A DNA stretch of 64,000 nt from Bacteroidales bacterium UBA3843 (GTDB taxonomy: Bacteria > Bacteroidota > Bacteroidia > Bacteroidales > Paludibacteraceae): assembly GCA_002392745.1 (NCBI GenBank), contig DGHR01000013.1:1272-65271 (forward strand), written 5' to 3'. Of the stretch, positions 6,276-15,428 are shown piece by piece; position 1 is the first letter of the stretch, and each line of letters opens with the position of its first letter. The notes beneath the pieces were generated by a model. That model did no database searches. It saw nothing but the letters and a program-made list of their open reading frames with translations, and was not told the origin of the DNA. The translations under genes and the position numbers were made by a program.

Positions 6276-8027
6276 ATGCAATTTTCCTCTCTGAAAGGAA
6301 CAAACAAATTCTCACTTAAAGACATTTTCTCTCCTAAATTATTTAGCACGCTCGCGCACTACACACGTGCGCAATTCGCTCAGGACAGTCTGGCAGGTAT
6401 CATAGTCGGTATAGTTGCTATTCCGCTGGCAATCGCTTTTGGTATCTCGTCCGGAGTCGGTCCGTCCGAGGGTCTCGTGACGGCTATCATTGCCGGTCTC
6501 ATCATCTCTGTGCTCGGAGGAAGCAAAGTGCAGATTGGCGGTCCCACGGGTGCATTCATCGTCATTATCTATGGCATTATCCAGCAATACGGTCTGTCGG
6601 GACTGATAATTGCAACCATCATGGCGGGTATCATCCTCGTTCTCATGGGATTAGCGCACCTGGGGTCAGTCATCAAGTTTGTTCCCTACCCCGTTATCAT
6701 CGGTTTTACGGCGGGTATAGCGGTCACTATTTTCTCTACCCAGATGAACGATTTCTTCGGTTTGGGTCTGAGCGACGTGCCGGCGAACTTCATAGACAAA
6801 TGGATTTTCTACGCCGGTCATTTCCACCCTAACTGGTGGGCGTTCGGCATCGGTCTTTTCTCTCTGGCTGTCTGTATCGGCATGCCGTATATCACGAAAC
6901 GCATTCCGGGTTCGCTGGCGGCAATTGTACTGGCTACGCTTGGCGTATGGTTGCTCAAGTCCTATGCGCCGGAGAGCTGGGGAGTTGCGTCGTTGCAAAC
7001 CATCAGCGACCTGTACGCTCTGCCGCAGGGCATTCCTGCCCCGCACCTGCCGTCGATAGAATTGGAGGAAGGCGAGTCGGTCTTTATGCTCATCCAGAAA
7101 CTCTTCCCCTCGGCGTTTACCATTGCCATGCTGGGCGCCATAGAGAGTCTGCTGTCCGCGATGGTGGCAGACGGTGTGATTGGCGACAAACACAACTCGA
7201 ACACCGAACTCATCGCCCAGGGTGTGGCGAACATCGTGGTACCATTCTTCGGCGGCATACCCGCCACAGGTGCTATCGCGCGAACGATGACGAACATCAA
7301 CAACGGAGGCCGCACGCCTGTAGCCGGTATCATCCATGCTATCGTACTGTTGCTTGTACTGCTTTTCCTCGGTTCGCTCGTAGGTATGATTCCCATGGCC
7401 TGTCTGGCTGCCGTACTTATCATGGTCAGCTATAGCATGTCGGGTTGGCGGACAATAGCCGGTCTGTGCAAACACCCCACCCGGGACTTGGCCGTTCTCG
7501 TCATCACATTCCTGCTGACCGTCATCTTCGACCTGACGGTAGCAATAGAAATAGGCATATTGCTGGCACTGGTGCTCTTCCTCATGCGCACCAGCGAGGA
7601 AACGCAGATACGTACGTTCCACCACGAGATAGACCCGAACGAAGATACAGATGTGCAATCCAATCTGGAACATCTGACTATCCCGGAGCGTGTGGAGGTG
7701 TACGAGATAGACGGACCATATTTCTTCGGTATCGCCAACCGTTTTGATGATATCATGGGACGCGTATCCACGGAGAAATACCCGATACGTATCATCCGTA
7801 TGCGCAAGGTGCCGTTTGTTGATTCAACGGCCATGCACAACCTGTCCATGCTCATCGAACGCTCGCACAGGGAAGGCATGACCATCATCCTATCGGGTGT
7901 CAACCAGCATGTACACAAACAATTGCTCAAGGGCGGAATAGAGCAGATGATGAACCCGGAAAACATATGTCCGAACATCCATGTGGCTCTACACCGCGCT
8001 GAGCACTTGCTGCAAGATATGGAATAA
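6276..8027 (+). CDS. SulP family anion transporter with STAS domain
   Basis: The protein has 583 residues. The N-terminal part is a multi-pass inner-membrane carrier with the SulP entry DSLAGIIVGIVAIPLAIAFG and the sub-motif GGSKVQIGGPTGAFIVI, both conserved in sulfate-permease-like proteins. From about residue 465 there is a cytoplasmic STAS domain: EVYEIDGPYFFGIANRF, then VPFVDSTAMHNL, which includes the family's conserved DST, and ILSGVN. By family knowledge it moves sulfate, bicarbonate or another anion; the substrate cannot be read here. Transcription is monocistronic, and its stop codon lies 4 bp from the stop of the convergent preA gene, with no room for a separate terminator. Confidence 0.9.
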   Translation: MQFSSLKGTNKFSLKDIFSPKLFSTLAHYTRAQFAQDSLAGIIVGIVAIPLAIAFGISSGVGPSEGLVTAIIAGLIISVLGGSKVQIGGPTGAFIVIIYGIIQQYGLSGLIIATIMAGIILVLMGLAHLGSVIKFVPYPVIIGFTAGIAVTIFSTQMNDFFGLGLSDVPANFIDKWIFYAGHFHPNWWAFGIGLFSLAVCIGMPYITKRIPGSLAAIVLATLGVWLLKSYAPESWGVASLQTISDLYALPQGIPAPHLPSIELEEGESVFMLIQKLFPSAFTIAMLGAIESLLSAMVADGVIGDKHNSNTELIAQGVANIVVPFFGGIPATGAIARTMTNINNGGRTPVAGIIHAIVLLLVLLFLGSLVGMIPMACLAAVLIMVSYSMSGWRTIAGLCKHPTRDLAVLVITFLLTVIFDLTVAIEIGILLALVLFLMRTSEETQIRTFHHEIDPNEDTDVQSNLEHLTIPERVEVYEIDGPYFFGIANRFDDIMGRVSTEKYPIRIIRMRKVPFVDSTAMHNLSMLIERSHREGMTIILSGVNQHVHKQLLKGGIEQMMNPENICPNIHVALHRAEHLLQDME

Positions 8028-8031
8028 GGAT

Positions 8032-9483
8032 TTATTTCGTCTTGTGCACCCGTTTGGCTGCTTCGATGGCTCCCGTCGGGCAGACCAGACGGCAAAGGTG
8101 ACATCCCACACATTTCGTGCCGATGATACGCGGCTGGCGGTCTGCACCGAACGTAATCGCCTGATGACCGCCGTCCGCACACGAAATATAGCAACGACCG
8201 CAACCGATACATTTTTCGCGGTCAAACTTAGGATAGACAATCGTCTCGCGGTCAAGGTCGGAAGGCATCTCGATGTTCACGAGTTCCTCTCCGACAAGTT
8301 TCTTGAGTTCCGTAATTCCGCGTTCCGCCATATAGTGTTGCAGACCGAGAATCAGGTCGTCGATGATACGATAGCCGTATTGCATTACCGCGGTGCAGAC
8401 CTGCACATTGCGGCTGCCCAACTGGATAAACTCCAAGGCGTCACGCCAGGTCTCTATGCCGCCGATACCGCTGATATCAATATGCTTCTCTATACCGGCT
8501 CTATGAAGCACGGGATTACCTGTCATCTCATAAATCATGCGCAGGGCGATGGGTTTGACAGCCTTGCCAGAATAGCCGGAGATGGTTTTCTTGCCGTTCA
8601 CCTCGGAGTCATTGCTCATTGTAATGGATTTGATGGTATTGATGGCGCTGATACCTTTGGCGCCGCCAAAGAAACTCGCTAATGCCGGAGTTGTCAGCGT
8701 CTTTACGTTCGGTGTCATCTTGGGAATGACGGGTATCTTGACAGCCTCGCTTACGAAATGGGTGTAGTATAGCACCAGCTCGGAGTTCTGTCCGATATCC
8801 GACCCGAGTCCCGCCATCTTCATCTGCGGGCAGGAGAAATTGAGTTCCACCGCATCGCATCCGGCCGCCTCTGCCATCTTTGCCAGTTCAATCCACTCAT
8901 CTTCTGTCCGTCCCATGATGGATGCAATGATACGTTTGGTCGGATAGTTCTGTTTGAGACGGCGCAGAATCTCGAAATCCTCTGTGTAGGGGTTCTCGCT
9001 CAACTGCTCCATATTCCGGAAGCCGACGAAGGGCGTTCCCTCTTTGCGTACGGCATCAAAACGCGGCGACACCTCGCGGATTTCGCCCTTGGTGATTGTC
9101 TTGTAAAACACACCTGCCCAACCGGCTTCCATCGCACGGGCCACCATCTCATAGTTCGTGCAGACTGCCGAACTGGCAAGGAAGAAGGGGTTCTCGCACA
9201 CCATGTCGCAGAAATTAATCTCCAGTGACGGCAATGCGGTTTCGGTACTTGACTTTTGACTTTTTACTTCTTTCGCTAACTCTGCAATGCGGATGGGGCG
9301 GTCGTAATGTATACAGGCTTTCTCGGCTTGAGCAAGCTCTTCGTCGCTCAACTGGTTGAACAGTTCAACGGCGGTCCATAAATTATCAAAACGAGCGGCA
9401 CGTATAGCCCGTGCCACCTTCGCACCACATGGCGCATCGCTGCACAGCAGGCAGCGCGAGGTCTCTTCATTCAGGTGTAACAT
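8032..9483 (-). CDS. preA: Dihydropyrimidine dehydrogenase subunit PreA-like
   Basis: The protein has 483 residues. The central FMN-binding barrel matches the dihydroorotate-dehydrogenase-like core of PreA (NPFFLASSAVCTNYEMVARA, LNFSCPQM, GIGGIETWRDALEF, GSRNVQVCTAVM). Two 4Fe-4S clusters close the protein: CIGCGRCYISCADGG and CVGCHLCRLVCP. The first ~95 residues are an extension (RCLLCSDAPCGAKVARAIRA) resembling the start of the PreT/DPYD flavoprotein domain but keeping only three of its cysteines. By homology it reduces uracil or thymine with electrons from a partner flavoprotein (PreT), which is not in this window. A 7-bp array (9247-9274) encodes EVKSQKSSTE at about residues 70-80. Confidence 0.87.
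   Translation of the reverse strand: MLHLNEETSRCLLCSDAPCGAKVARAIRAARFDNLWTAVELFNQLSDEELAQAEKACIHYDRPIRIAELAKEVKSQKSSTETALPSLEINFCDMVCENPFFLASSAVCTNYEMVARAMEAGWAGVFYKTITKGEIREVSPRFDAVRKEGTPFVGFRNMEQLSENPYTEDFEILRRLKQNYPTKRIIASIMGRTEDEWIELAKMAEAAGCDAVELNFSCPQMKMAGLGSDIGQNSELVLYYTHFVSEAVKIPVIPKMTPNVKTLTTPALASFFGGAKGISAINTIKSITMSNDSEVNGKKTISGYSGKAVKPIALRMIYEMTGNPVLHRAGIEKHIDISGIGGIETWRDALEFIQLGSRNVQVCTAVMQYGYRIIDDLILGLQHYMAERGITELKKLVGEELVNIEMPSDLDRETIVYPKFDREKCIGCGRCYISCADGGHQAITFGADRQPRIIGTKCVGCHLCRLVCPTGAIEAAKRVHKTK
9247..9274. repeat. Heptamer array inside preA
   Basis: Four 7-bp units (acttgac, ttttgac, tttttac, ttctttc) within the coding sequence, placed between the N-terminal extension and the barrel, encode a Lys/Ser-rich linker. 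Confidence 0.65.
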
Positions 9484-9507
9484 GGCAATAATGATTTATT
9501 TGCGGTG

Positions 9508-9539
9508 CAAAATTACAACAAAAATTTGACATATGCAAA
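9508..9539 (-). promoter_or_regulatory. Promoter of preA
   Basis: Minus-strand TTTG (9536-9539), 20 nt, TAATTTTG (9508-9515). The extended upstream box reads TTTGCATATGTC. Confidence 0.72.
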
Positions 9540-9556
9540 CAAAAACGTCGATTTTC

Positions 9557-9588
9557 CTTGCACATGTAAAAAAAAAGCAGTACCTTTG
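9557..9588 (+). promoter_or_regulatory. Promoter of the 9668 outer-membrane protein gene
   Basis: CTTG (9557-9560), 20 nt, TACCTTTG (9581-9588). The extended box CTTGCACATGT and the GCAG just before TACC are the class I form. The leader is about 75 nt. Confidence 0.75.
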
Positions 9589-9667
9589 CACGGCAAAGGT
9601 TTTCTCTCTGCCGAGCCGATAGACATTAAGAAATAAAGACTGGAAAAACATCAAACACGCACAGAAT

Positions 9668-10501
9668 ATGATAAAGAAATTGTTGACCTTGCTACTATTG
9701 AGCAGCGTAGCAATGGGCGCCATGAGTCAAACCAACGAACCGGCCAAAGACGACCATATCGCAGACGGACTCGCCTCCGTAACAGCCATCGCCGGAGAAA
9801 CCAGGACAATAGAAGACTCCGTCGCAAGCACTCAGTCCTCTGCCGTCAACCCAGAGATTCCGCTCTGGAAGCAGAAATTGTATTACGGCTACAATTTCGA
9901 CATCTATTTCCACCACGACTCCAAAAGGGAGAGCAAAGAGAACGGCTGGTCGTTCGCTCTGACGCCGGAAATAGGCTGGCGGCTGACAGAGAAAATACAT
10001 CTGGGTATGCGTTTCGGCGGCAGTTATGCCAACTATAAAAGTTCGTTCATGGTATCTGAACTGGACACTACCTATTATACCGATTTGCGCATTCACGTAG
10101 GTTCATGGGAGGTGGCTCCGTACATGCGGTACAAGATGAAATCGCTCTTCAACGACAAGGTGGGAATATGGTTGGAGGCGCACCTCTATACCGGCATGAA
10201 TTTTCCGCGCGTGACAGAGGGAAACACGGCGCACACTGATTATGACGGATTGCACCATAGCGTCACCTACGGATTCCAGATATCGCCGGTCATTACGTAC
10301 CAGTTCAACCGCAAGAGCACGTTCCAGATATTCTTCTCTATTCTCTCTCTGGGCTACAGCGGCACCGCGTATTTCTACGGCGACCGCCGCGAATACACCA
10401 ATGATGTCATCATCTTTTCCGGCAAGCTGAGCAACCTCCTGTCCAACCAATTCACTCCGGGTCTGTACGGTTTACGGTTCGGCGTGCAGAAAAGTTTCTA
10501 A
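9668..10501 (+). CDS. Putative outer-membrane beta-barrel protein
   Basis: The 277-residue protein starts with a signal peptide (MIKKLLTLLLLSSVAMGAMSQ) and continues with alternating aromatic/charged strands typical of small outer-membrane barrels: KLYYGYNFDIYFHHDS, WSFALTPEIGWRL, IHLGMRFGGSYANYKS, and a closing YGLRFGVQKSF that ends in phenylalanine as expected for barrel insertion. I do not recognise a named family. It is 48 bp upstream of the tamB-like gene with no terminator between them, so the two may share a transcript. Envelope location is a fair inference; function is unknown. Confidence 0.65.
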   Translation: MIKKLLTLLLLSSVAMGAMSQTNEPAKDDHIADGLASVTAIAGETRTIEDSVASTQSSAVNPEIPLWKQKLYYGYNFDIYFHHDSKRESKENGWSFALTPEIGWRLTEKIHLGMRFGGSYANYKSSFMVSELDTTYYTDLRIHVGSWEVAPYMRYKMKSLFNDKVGIWLEAHLYTGMNFPRVTEGNTAHTDYDGLHHSVTYGFQISPVITYQFNRKSTFQIFFSILSLGYSGTAYFYGDRREYTNDVIIFSGKLSNLLSNQFTPGLYGLRFGVQKSF

Positions 10502-10549
10502 GAGTAGAAAGGTGTTTACGGGCACTTTGGAAAAAGTCGAGAGTTGATT

Positions 10550-13500
10550 GTGAAAAGGAAGTCGTTGTTGTGGAAAATACCACTGGCGCTGATTGGCGTG
10601 GTGTTGGGCATCGTATTGTTGCTGCTGACGGCAGTAGCGGTAGTGCTGTATGTACCATCCGTACGTCAGGCGACGCTGGAGAAAGGTGTCGCCGTCGCCA
10701 ACGAAAAGACCGGCTACGACATCGACTTGGGAGACCTCCATCTCTCGCCTTTTCATCATTCGCCGATTCGGTTCTATCGCGCGTACAAAGGCGAGGAAGA
10801 CTTGCCGGTACGCGTAGAGATAGACAGCCTCTTTGTGGGTCACCGCGGTGCGGACACCTTAATCTATACGCGTGCGCTACATCTTGCCGCAGTTCTCAAG
10901 ACAAAAGACACCCCTCTGTTTCGGGAGGGAACAGGGTTCCGCTTTCCTCCCATCCGGGTGGATTCGTTACTTCTGGACCATACCACATTCCATTCCGACA
11001 GCCTTATCAAAACCGTTGGCGTGGATGTGATTGTGGGACTGCTGGCGGTGTCGAGTCCTGAGATTTCTATAGCCGAGGGGCGTTACCCTTTGCACGGATT
11101 GCGCATTCACGATGCAGACGTAGGGATAGACTTGCGCCCGAGCAATCAGCCGGACACGCTTCCCAAAGACACTACACCGCTCCGTCTGGCGTTCGAACTG
11201 CCCGATGGCGAACTGCGGAACATCCATTTCCGCCTCACGCCGCTGGGAATGGGCATCCAAACCGGCTCGCTCTCCACCGACGCCACAGTGGATGTAGGTG
11301 CCAACTGCTACAACGCGCGGCGGCTGAACGTGGGAGATTTCGCTTTCACGCTGCGTAACCTGCGGATTCCCGCGGACACTATCTACGGCGGTGCATGTGC
11401 AGACATTGCCCGCAATCTTATCACCAGCCGGGGACTGCACGTACGGTCGGACGAGATAGGAGCCAGGGCGGACCTGCGTACCACCGAGATGGACCTGAAC
11501 ACCATGCGTGTGGAGGCTGCCGGCGACGCGGAGTTCCGGGGATCCAAAGCACAACTGCGGGCGTCGTACGACATCGACGACGAGGCCTACGACGCTACCG
11601 TGCATATCGACCGTGTGAACCTCGCGCCGTTTCTCAAGGACTCCACGCCCGTCATTCTGGCAGGAGACTTGGAAGCCGTCGGACGAGGTATAAATCCTAA
11701 CTCGCGCGCCATGAGGAGCAAACTGAAGCTCCGGCTCGACGAGGCTGTGTACGGAGGTATCAACGCCTCGGGACTTAGCCTGAACGCGCAGCTGGAGAAC
11801 CGGACGGTGGAGGGGAACCTGCATCTGCCTTTCGCCATGCGGCAGGAAAAGTTGCGCATCCGGGCGCAGACCGAACACCAATTCCACGTCGAGGAATTCA
11901 TGGTTCCACAACGCATGAACATCGTTTACCACACGCAGATGCAGGACGTGCAGGCGCACGTAGCGGACGAAGATTTTGCAGCAGAGCGGCTCACTCTGGA
12001 TTTTGCTACGGATAGCACCACTGCCCTGGACCTGAACACCCGGGGGCTGAACCTGACAGCCCGCACGCCGATGCACGTATTGCGACTGGTGGAGAAAATA
12101 CAGCCGCTGTTGCAAGCTGCCAGCGACTCTGCGATATCAGCCGGTCTGACGTCGCTGCAGGACCTGACGGTGCTTGACTCGCTCCGCCGGCTCATCCCCG
12201 AGATAAACGCTTCGGTCGGACTGACACACGGCAGTCCCGCACAGCCGCTCATCGAACGGATGGGACTGGATATAGAGGCTGTCAACCTGTCGCTCGCGTC
12301 CGACACACTGCAAACGGACCTCGCGCTCACTGCCTCCATTCCTGTCATCGACCGTCCGGAAGACTCTACGGCGCTCCGGCTGCCGGCGGCGGAAGCGTCT
12401 GTCAATATGCAAATGACCGAAGGACAAACGGCTCTCTCGCTCCTTGCCGGCACACGGCTCACGGACGGACTGATGAGTCTCTCCGGTCTATGCACCGATG
12501 CCGCCTTGCGGATGGATGTGCTTCGCCGGGGCGACAGACTCACCGGCACAGGACGGCTCACTTTGGACAGTATTGCCTTCAACCGGATGGATCTGGGCAA
12601 CCGCGCTGTAGATATTTTCCTGGCGTCTTCACAGGATTACAACCACGCCCTGAGAGCCGACATACAGGCGGATGACATTCCGCTGGATATAGTGGACGGT
12701 ATCGTGCAACTGCCGGATATTAGTCTGCAGGGCGCCGTGAAAGCCCGGGCGTCCATTGACGGACTGCCACGGCAAACAGATATCTCCGCCGAGGTCAAGC
12801 CCATCGGCGTGGCAGCCGAATACAAACCCTATGCCGTGGGGCTCAGTCTGGGCGAGACACCTATCATCATGGAGCACAACCATGTGGACCTGAACGGACT
12901 ACCGGTCTATGGAGCGGACAGCACGTTCATCGCGCTCACCGGAGGACTCGACCTCAACACTATGCGGATGGATATTGCGCTGGCGGCGGACAGTTTTGCG
13001 CCGGTCAAACTGCCGAAAGGCGGACCTATACCTGTCTATGGCGAACTGGCTACAGATATCCGCGGACGGGTCACCGGACCGCTGGACAGCATCATCGCGG
13101 ATGTGGATGTTACCATCCTGCCTACTACCGACATCACCTATCCTATCGATAAGAAAAACCTGGCGCAGGTCAAACCCCATGGTGCCGTCAACATCCGGTA
13201 CGGCACAGCCGAAGGAGCGCTCAACCTCGGCGGACAAATCAATGTCGATGACGGCACTGTACGCTATTCGCCTAAGATATACCCCGTCATGCCTTTCAAG
13301 GTGGATTCGGGCAGCCATATCGCCTTCAACGGACCTATCGGCAAGACACAACTCAACGTGTCCGCGTCGCAGCAGGTCAAAGCCGATGTCGAGTCCGAGG
13401 ACGAGGACACACGGCGTGTCGATTTCCGAACCGGTGTGCGCGTCAATGGCGAACTCGACTCGCTCGGGCTGGAGTCCATCAATTTCTTCCTCGAAGCGCC

Positions 13501-15394
13501 CAAAGACGAGACTATCACACGCGAACTCGCTTCCCTGGACGAAGGTACACGCGAGGGGCTGGCGGCTACACTCCTTGCTACGGGTATGTATGTCGGTGAA
13601 AGCAATGTCGCCGCGCAGCGGGAGGGATATGCGCTCTCGTCCATCATCAACAGCCGTATCAATGCCGCCATGGCCAACTCCAAAATCGGCAAATTCATGG
13701 AGGTGGATATCAGCAGCGGACAGACACGCCACGCTGCCGGCAAATCCAACGATATGAATATTGCCATCAGCAAGTCGTTTTTCAAGAACCGCCTGCGCAT
13801 CACTATCGGCTCTACTATCTCCGACAATCCCGAGGTGAACAAGACCAACGGACTCTTCTCCTCGCTCACCGCCGACTATCGCATCCTCCCGAAATCGCAA
13901 ATAGAAAATACCTCCAAACAGTCCAATGCCGCCCTATCGCTACGGCTCTTCTCCCAACGGGACTACAACAATATTCTCGAGGGCGAACTCAATAAATCCG
14001 GGCTTGGCATACGTTTCTCCAAGGACTGGCGCCGGAGGGAACTCTTCCGCGGAGACTCTATCTCGCGCACCTACGATCTCACGGCCGACGCCGGTGTGGC
14101 ATACCGTTCCAATAATAGTATCGGTCCGGATATTACCCTGAAATCGTCTATCCGCAACCTCTTGGGCAATGGCGAGACCTTTACTCTCAAAGGCAACGGC
14201 GCTTATTACTGGGCGCTTAGAAACCGGCATCCGGGAGACCCCAAGAAAACCGATACCTACAAACTCGGACTCAACGCCTCGCTCATCTTCCCCTATCTGC
14301 ATTGGGCCGGCGAGAACAACCCGGAAGGCGACACACGATACATGCTCGGCTATCAGTACGAGAACATCGCCGGAGGCTATGGCGTGCACAAGCTCTCGGG
14401 CTCGTTCACCTATTTCATCCACTCGGCGAACAGCCCTTATATCACCCATGCTTTCACGCCTTTCTCACTTTCCGTCGTCATGATGAAGGCGGAGTCGGAG
14501 AACCTGCTTGACAAAGCCGCCGAATATCCGCAACTCATCAAGGTGATTGCCGGCGACGAGTTCGTCCCATCTATCGGGTACAACTTCACCTACAACGACT
14601 ATCGCGCCAAACGGCATGTCAACACGATGTTCGACCTCGGTATCAAAGAGTCGGGAAACCTCATCAATGCGCTCTATTGCATAGCCGGCTATAAATGGAA
14701 CGATCCCAAAATGCTCGGCAAAATCACCTTCAACCAGTTCGTCAAACTCTCCGCCGAACTGCGCAACAAGTTCAACCTGACGAAACAGGTCTCTATCGCT
14801 ACGCGACTCTTCGCCGGTGCCAATATCCCCGTCGGCAACTCGATGTTCGCGCCGCTGTCCGAGGCCTTCTATGCCGGTGGACCGAACAGTATGCGCGGCG
14901 CCTCGCCGTACGCGTATGGACCCGGTAATTTCTACTCCGCCAAATACAACCAGAACTTCTTCCATGCCGGCGATATCAAACTCGAGGCGAACTTCGAACT
15001 GCGCTTTCCTATCGTATGGAAACTATACGGTGCGGCGTTCCTTGATGCAGGAAACGTCTGGAACTGGTACTCCACCGTGGATCTCTACAAGGCGGCCGGG
15101 CTCGAGGACTATATCACGCGCCTACAGATTCCCGAGGACCTGCACGACGGTATTTTCAACAATCCCGATTTCGCACGCCAGATTGCGCTCGGCACAGGAG
15201 CCGGATTGCGACTGGATATAGACGGACTCGTCGTACGACTGGATATCGGAGTCGCCATACATGCGCCATACCAGACGTTCAAATATACCAAACAGGGCGA
15301 ACCGGACACCACCCAGCCCATCAAAACCTATTACAACATACCCTCTGCCCTTGACGCCGTCCGTTTCAACTTCGGCATCGGCTACCCGTTCTAA
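10550..15394 (+). CDS. tamB: TamB protein fused to a TamL/Omp85 outer-membrane barrel
   Basis: The protein has 1,614 residues from a GTG at 10550 (MKRKSLLWKIPLALIG); a TTG at 10544 is an alternative. An N-terminal membrane anchor (residues ~8-33) is followed by about 1,000 residues of repetitive beta-strand sequence typical of TamB/AsmA proteins. The conserved TamB C-terminal segment lies near 1000-1160 (REGLAATLLATGMYVG, FFKNRLRITIGSTI, RDYNNILEGELNKSGLGIRF). The frame then continues for ~450 residues that match the 16-strand barrel of Bacteroidota TamL: FTPFSLSVVMM, DEFVPSIGYNFTYNDY, FYAGGPNSMRGASPY near 1441-1455 (the Omp85 RG loop), GDIKLEANFELRFP, AAFLDAGNVWNWY and a final GIGYPF. No POTRA domains or lipobox precede the barrel. 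Normally these are two genes; here one chain would span the periplasm and insert in the outer membrane. Confidence 0.85.
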   Translation: MKRKSLLWKIPLALIGVVLGIVLLLLTAVAVVLYVPSVRQATLEKGVAVANEKTGYDIDLGDLHLSPFHHSPIRFYRAYKGEEDLPVRVEIDSLFVGHRGADTLIYTRALHLAAVLKTKDTPLFREGTGFRFPPIRVDSLLLDHTTFHSDSLIKTVGVDVIVGLLAVSSPEISIAEGRYPLHGLRIHDADVGIDLRPSNQPDTLPKDTTPLRLAFELPDGELRNIHFRLTPLGMGIQTGSLSTDATVDVGANCYNARRLNVGDFAFTLRNLRIPADTIYGGACADIARNLITSRGLHVRSDEIGARADLRTTEMDLNTMRVEAAGDAEFRGSKAQLRASYDIDDEAYDATVHIDRVNLAPFLKDSTPVILAGDLEAVGRGINPNSRAMRSKLKLRLDEAVYGGINASGLSLNAQLENRTVEGNLHLPFAMRQEKLRIRAQTEHQFHVEEFMVPQRMNIVYHTQMQDVQAHVADEDFAAERLTLDFATDSTTALDLNTRGLNLTARTPMHVLRLVEKIQPLLQAASDSAISAGLTSLQDLTVLDSLRRLIPEINASVGLTHGSPAQPLIERMGLDIEAVNLSLASDTLQTDLALTASIPVIDRPEDSTALRLPAAEASVNMQMTEGQTALSLLAGTRLTDGLMSLSGLCTDAALRMDVLRRGDRLTGTGRLTLDSIAFNRMDLGNRAVDIFLASSQDYNHALRADIQADDIPLDIVDGIVQLPDISLQGAVKARASIDGLPRQTDISAEVKPIGVAAEYKPYAVGLSLGETPIIMEHNHVDLNGLPVYGADSTFIALTGGLDLNTMRMDIALAADSFAPVKLPKGGPIPVYGELATDIRGRVTGPLDSIIADVDVTILPTTDITYPIDKKNLAQVKPHGAVNIRYGTAEGALNLGGQINVDDGTVRYSPKIYPVMPFKVDSGSHIAFNGPIGKTQLNVSASQQVKADVESEDEDTRRVDFRTGVRVNGELDSLGLESINFFLEAPKDETITRELASLDEGTREGLAATLLATGMYVGESNVAAQREGYALSSIINSRINAAMANSKIGKFMEVDISSGQTRHAAGKSNDMNIAISKSFFKNRLRITIGSTISDNPEVNKTNGLFSSLTADYRILPKSQIENTSKQSNAALSLRLFSQRDYNNILEGELNKSGLGIRFSKDWRRRELFRGDSISRTYDLTADAGVAYRSNNSIGPDITLKSSIRNLLGNGETFTLKGNGAYYWALRNRHPGDPKKTDTYKLGLNASLIFPYLHWAGENNPEGDTRYMLGYQYENIAGGYGVHKLSGSFTYFIHSANSPYITHAFTPFSLSVVMMKAESENLLDKAAEYPQLIKVIAGDEFVPSIGYNFTYNDYRAKRHVNTMFDLGIKESGNLINALYCIAGYKWNDPKMLGKITFNQFVKLSAELRNKFNLTKQVSIATRLFAGANIPVGNSMFAPLSEAFYAGGPNSMRGASPYAYGPGNFYSAKYNQNFFHAGDIKLEANFELRFPIVWKLYGAAFLDAGNVWNWYSTVDLYKAAGLEDYITRLQIPEDLHDGIFNNPDFARQIALGTGAGLRLDIDGLVVRLDIGVAIHAPYQTFKYTKQGEPDTTQPIKTYYNIPSALDAVRFNFGIGYPF

Positions 15395-15428
15395 TTTTCA
15401 ATTCTCAATTCTCAATTCTCAATTCTTA
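15395..15428. repeat. Heptamer array before the antiporter start
   Basis: Units ttttcaa and then ttctcaa three times plus a partial unit fill the whole 33-bp gap from the tamB stop codon to the antiporter ATG at 15428. Confidence 0.85.

Noticed and set aside
6666..7673. 335-residue minus-strand frame inside the SulP gene
   Set aside because: The plus-strand frame has strong family matches over its whole length; the antisense product is His/Arg/Gln-rich and matches nothing.
10967..12115. 382-residue minus-strand frame inside the TamB part
   Set aside because: It lies within an unbroken 1,614-residue gene of the expected family; the composition (Val/Gln/His-rich) is typical of antisense frames in GC-rich DNA.
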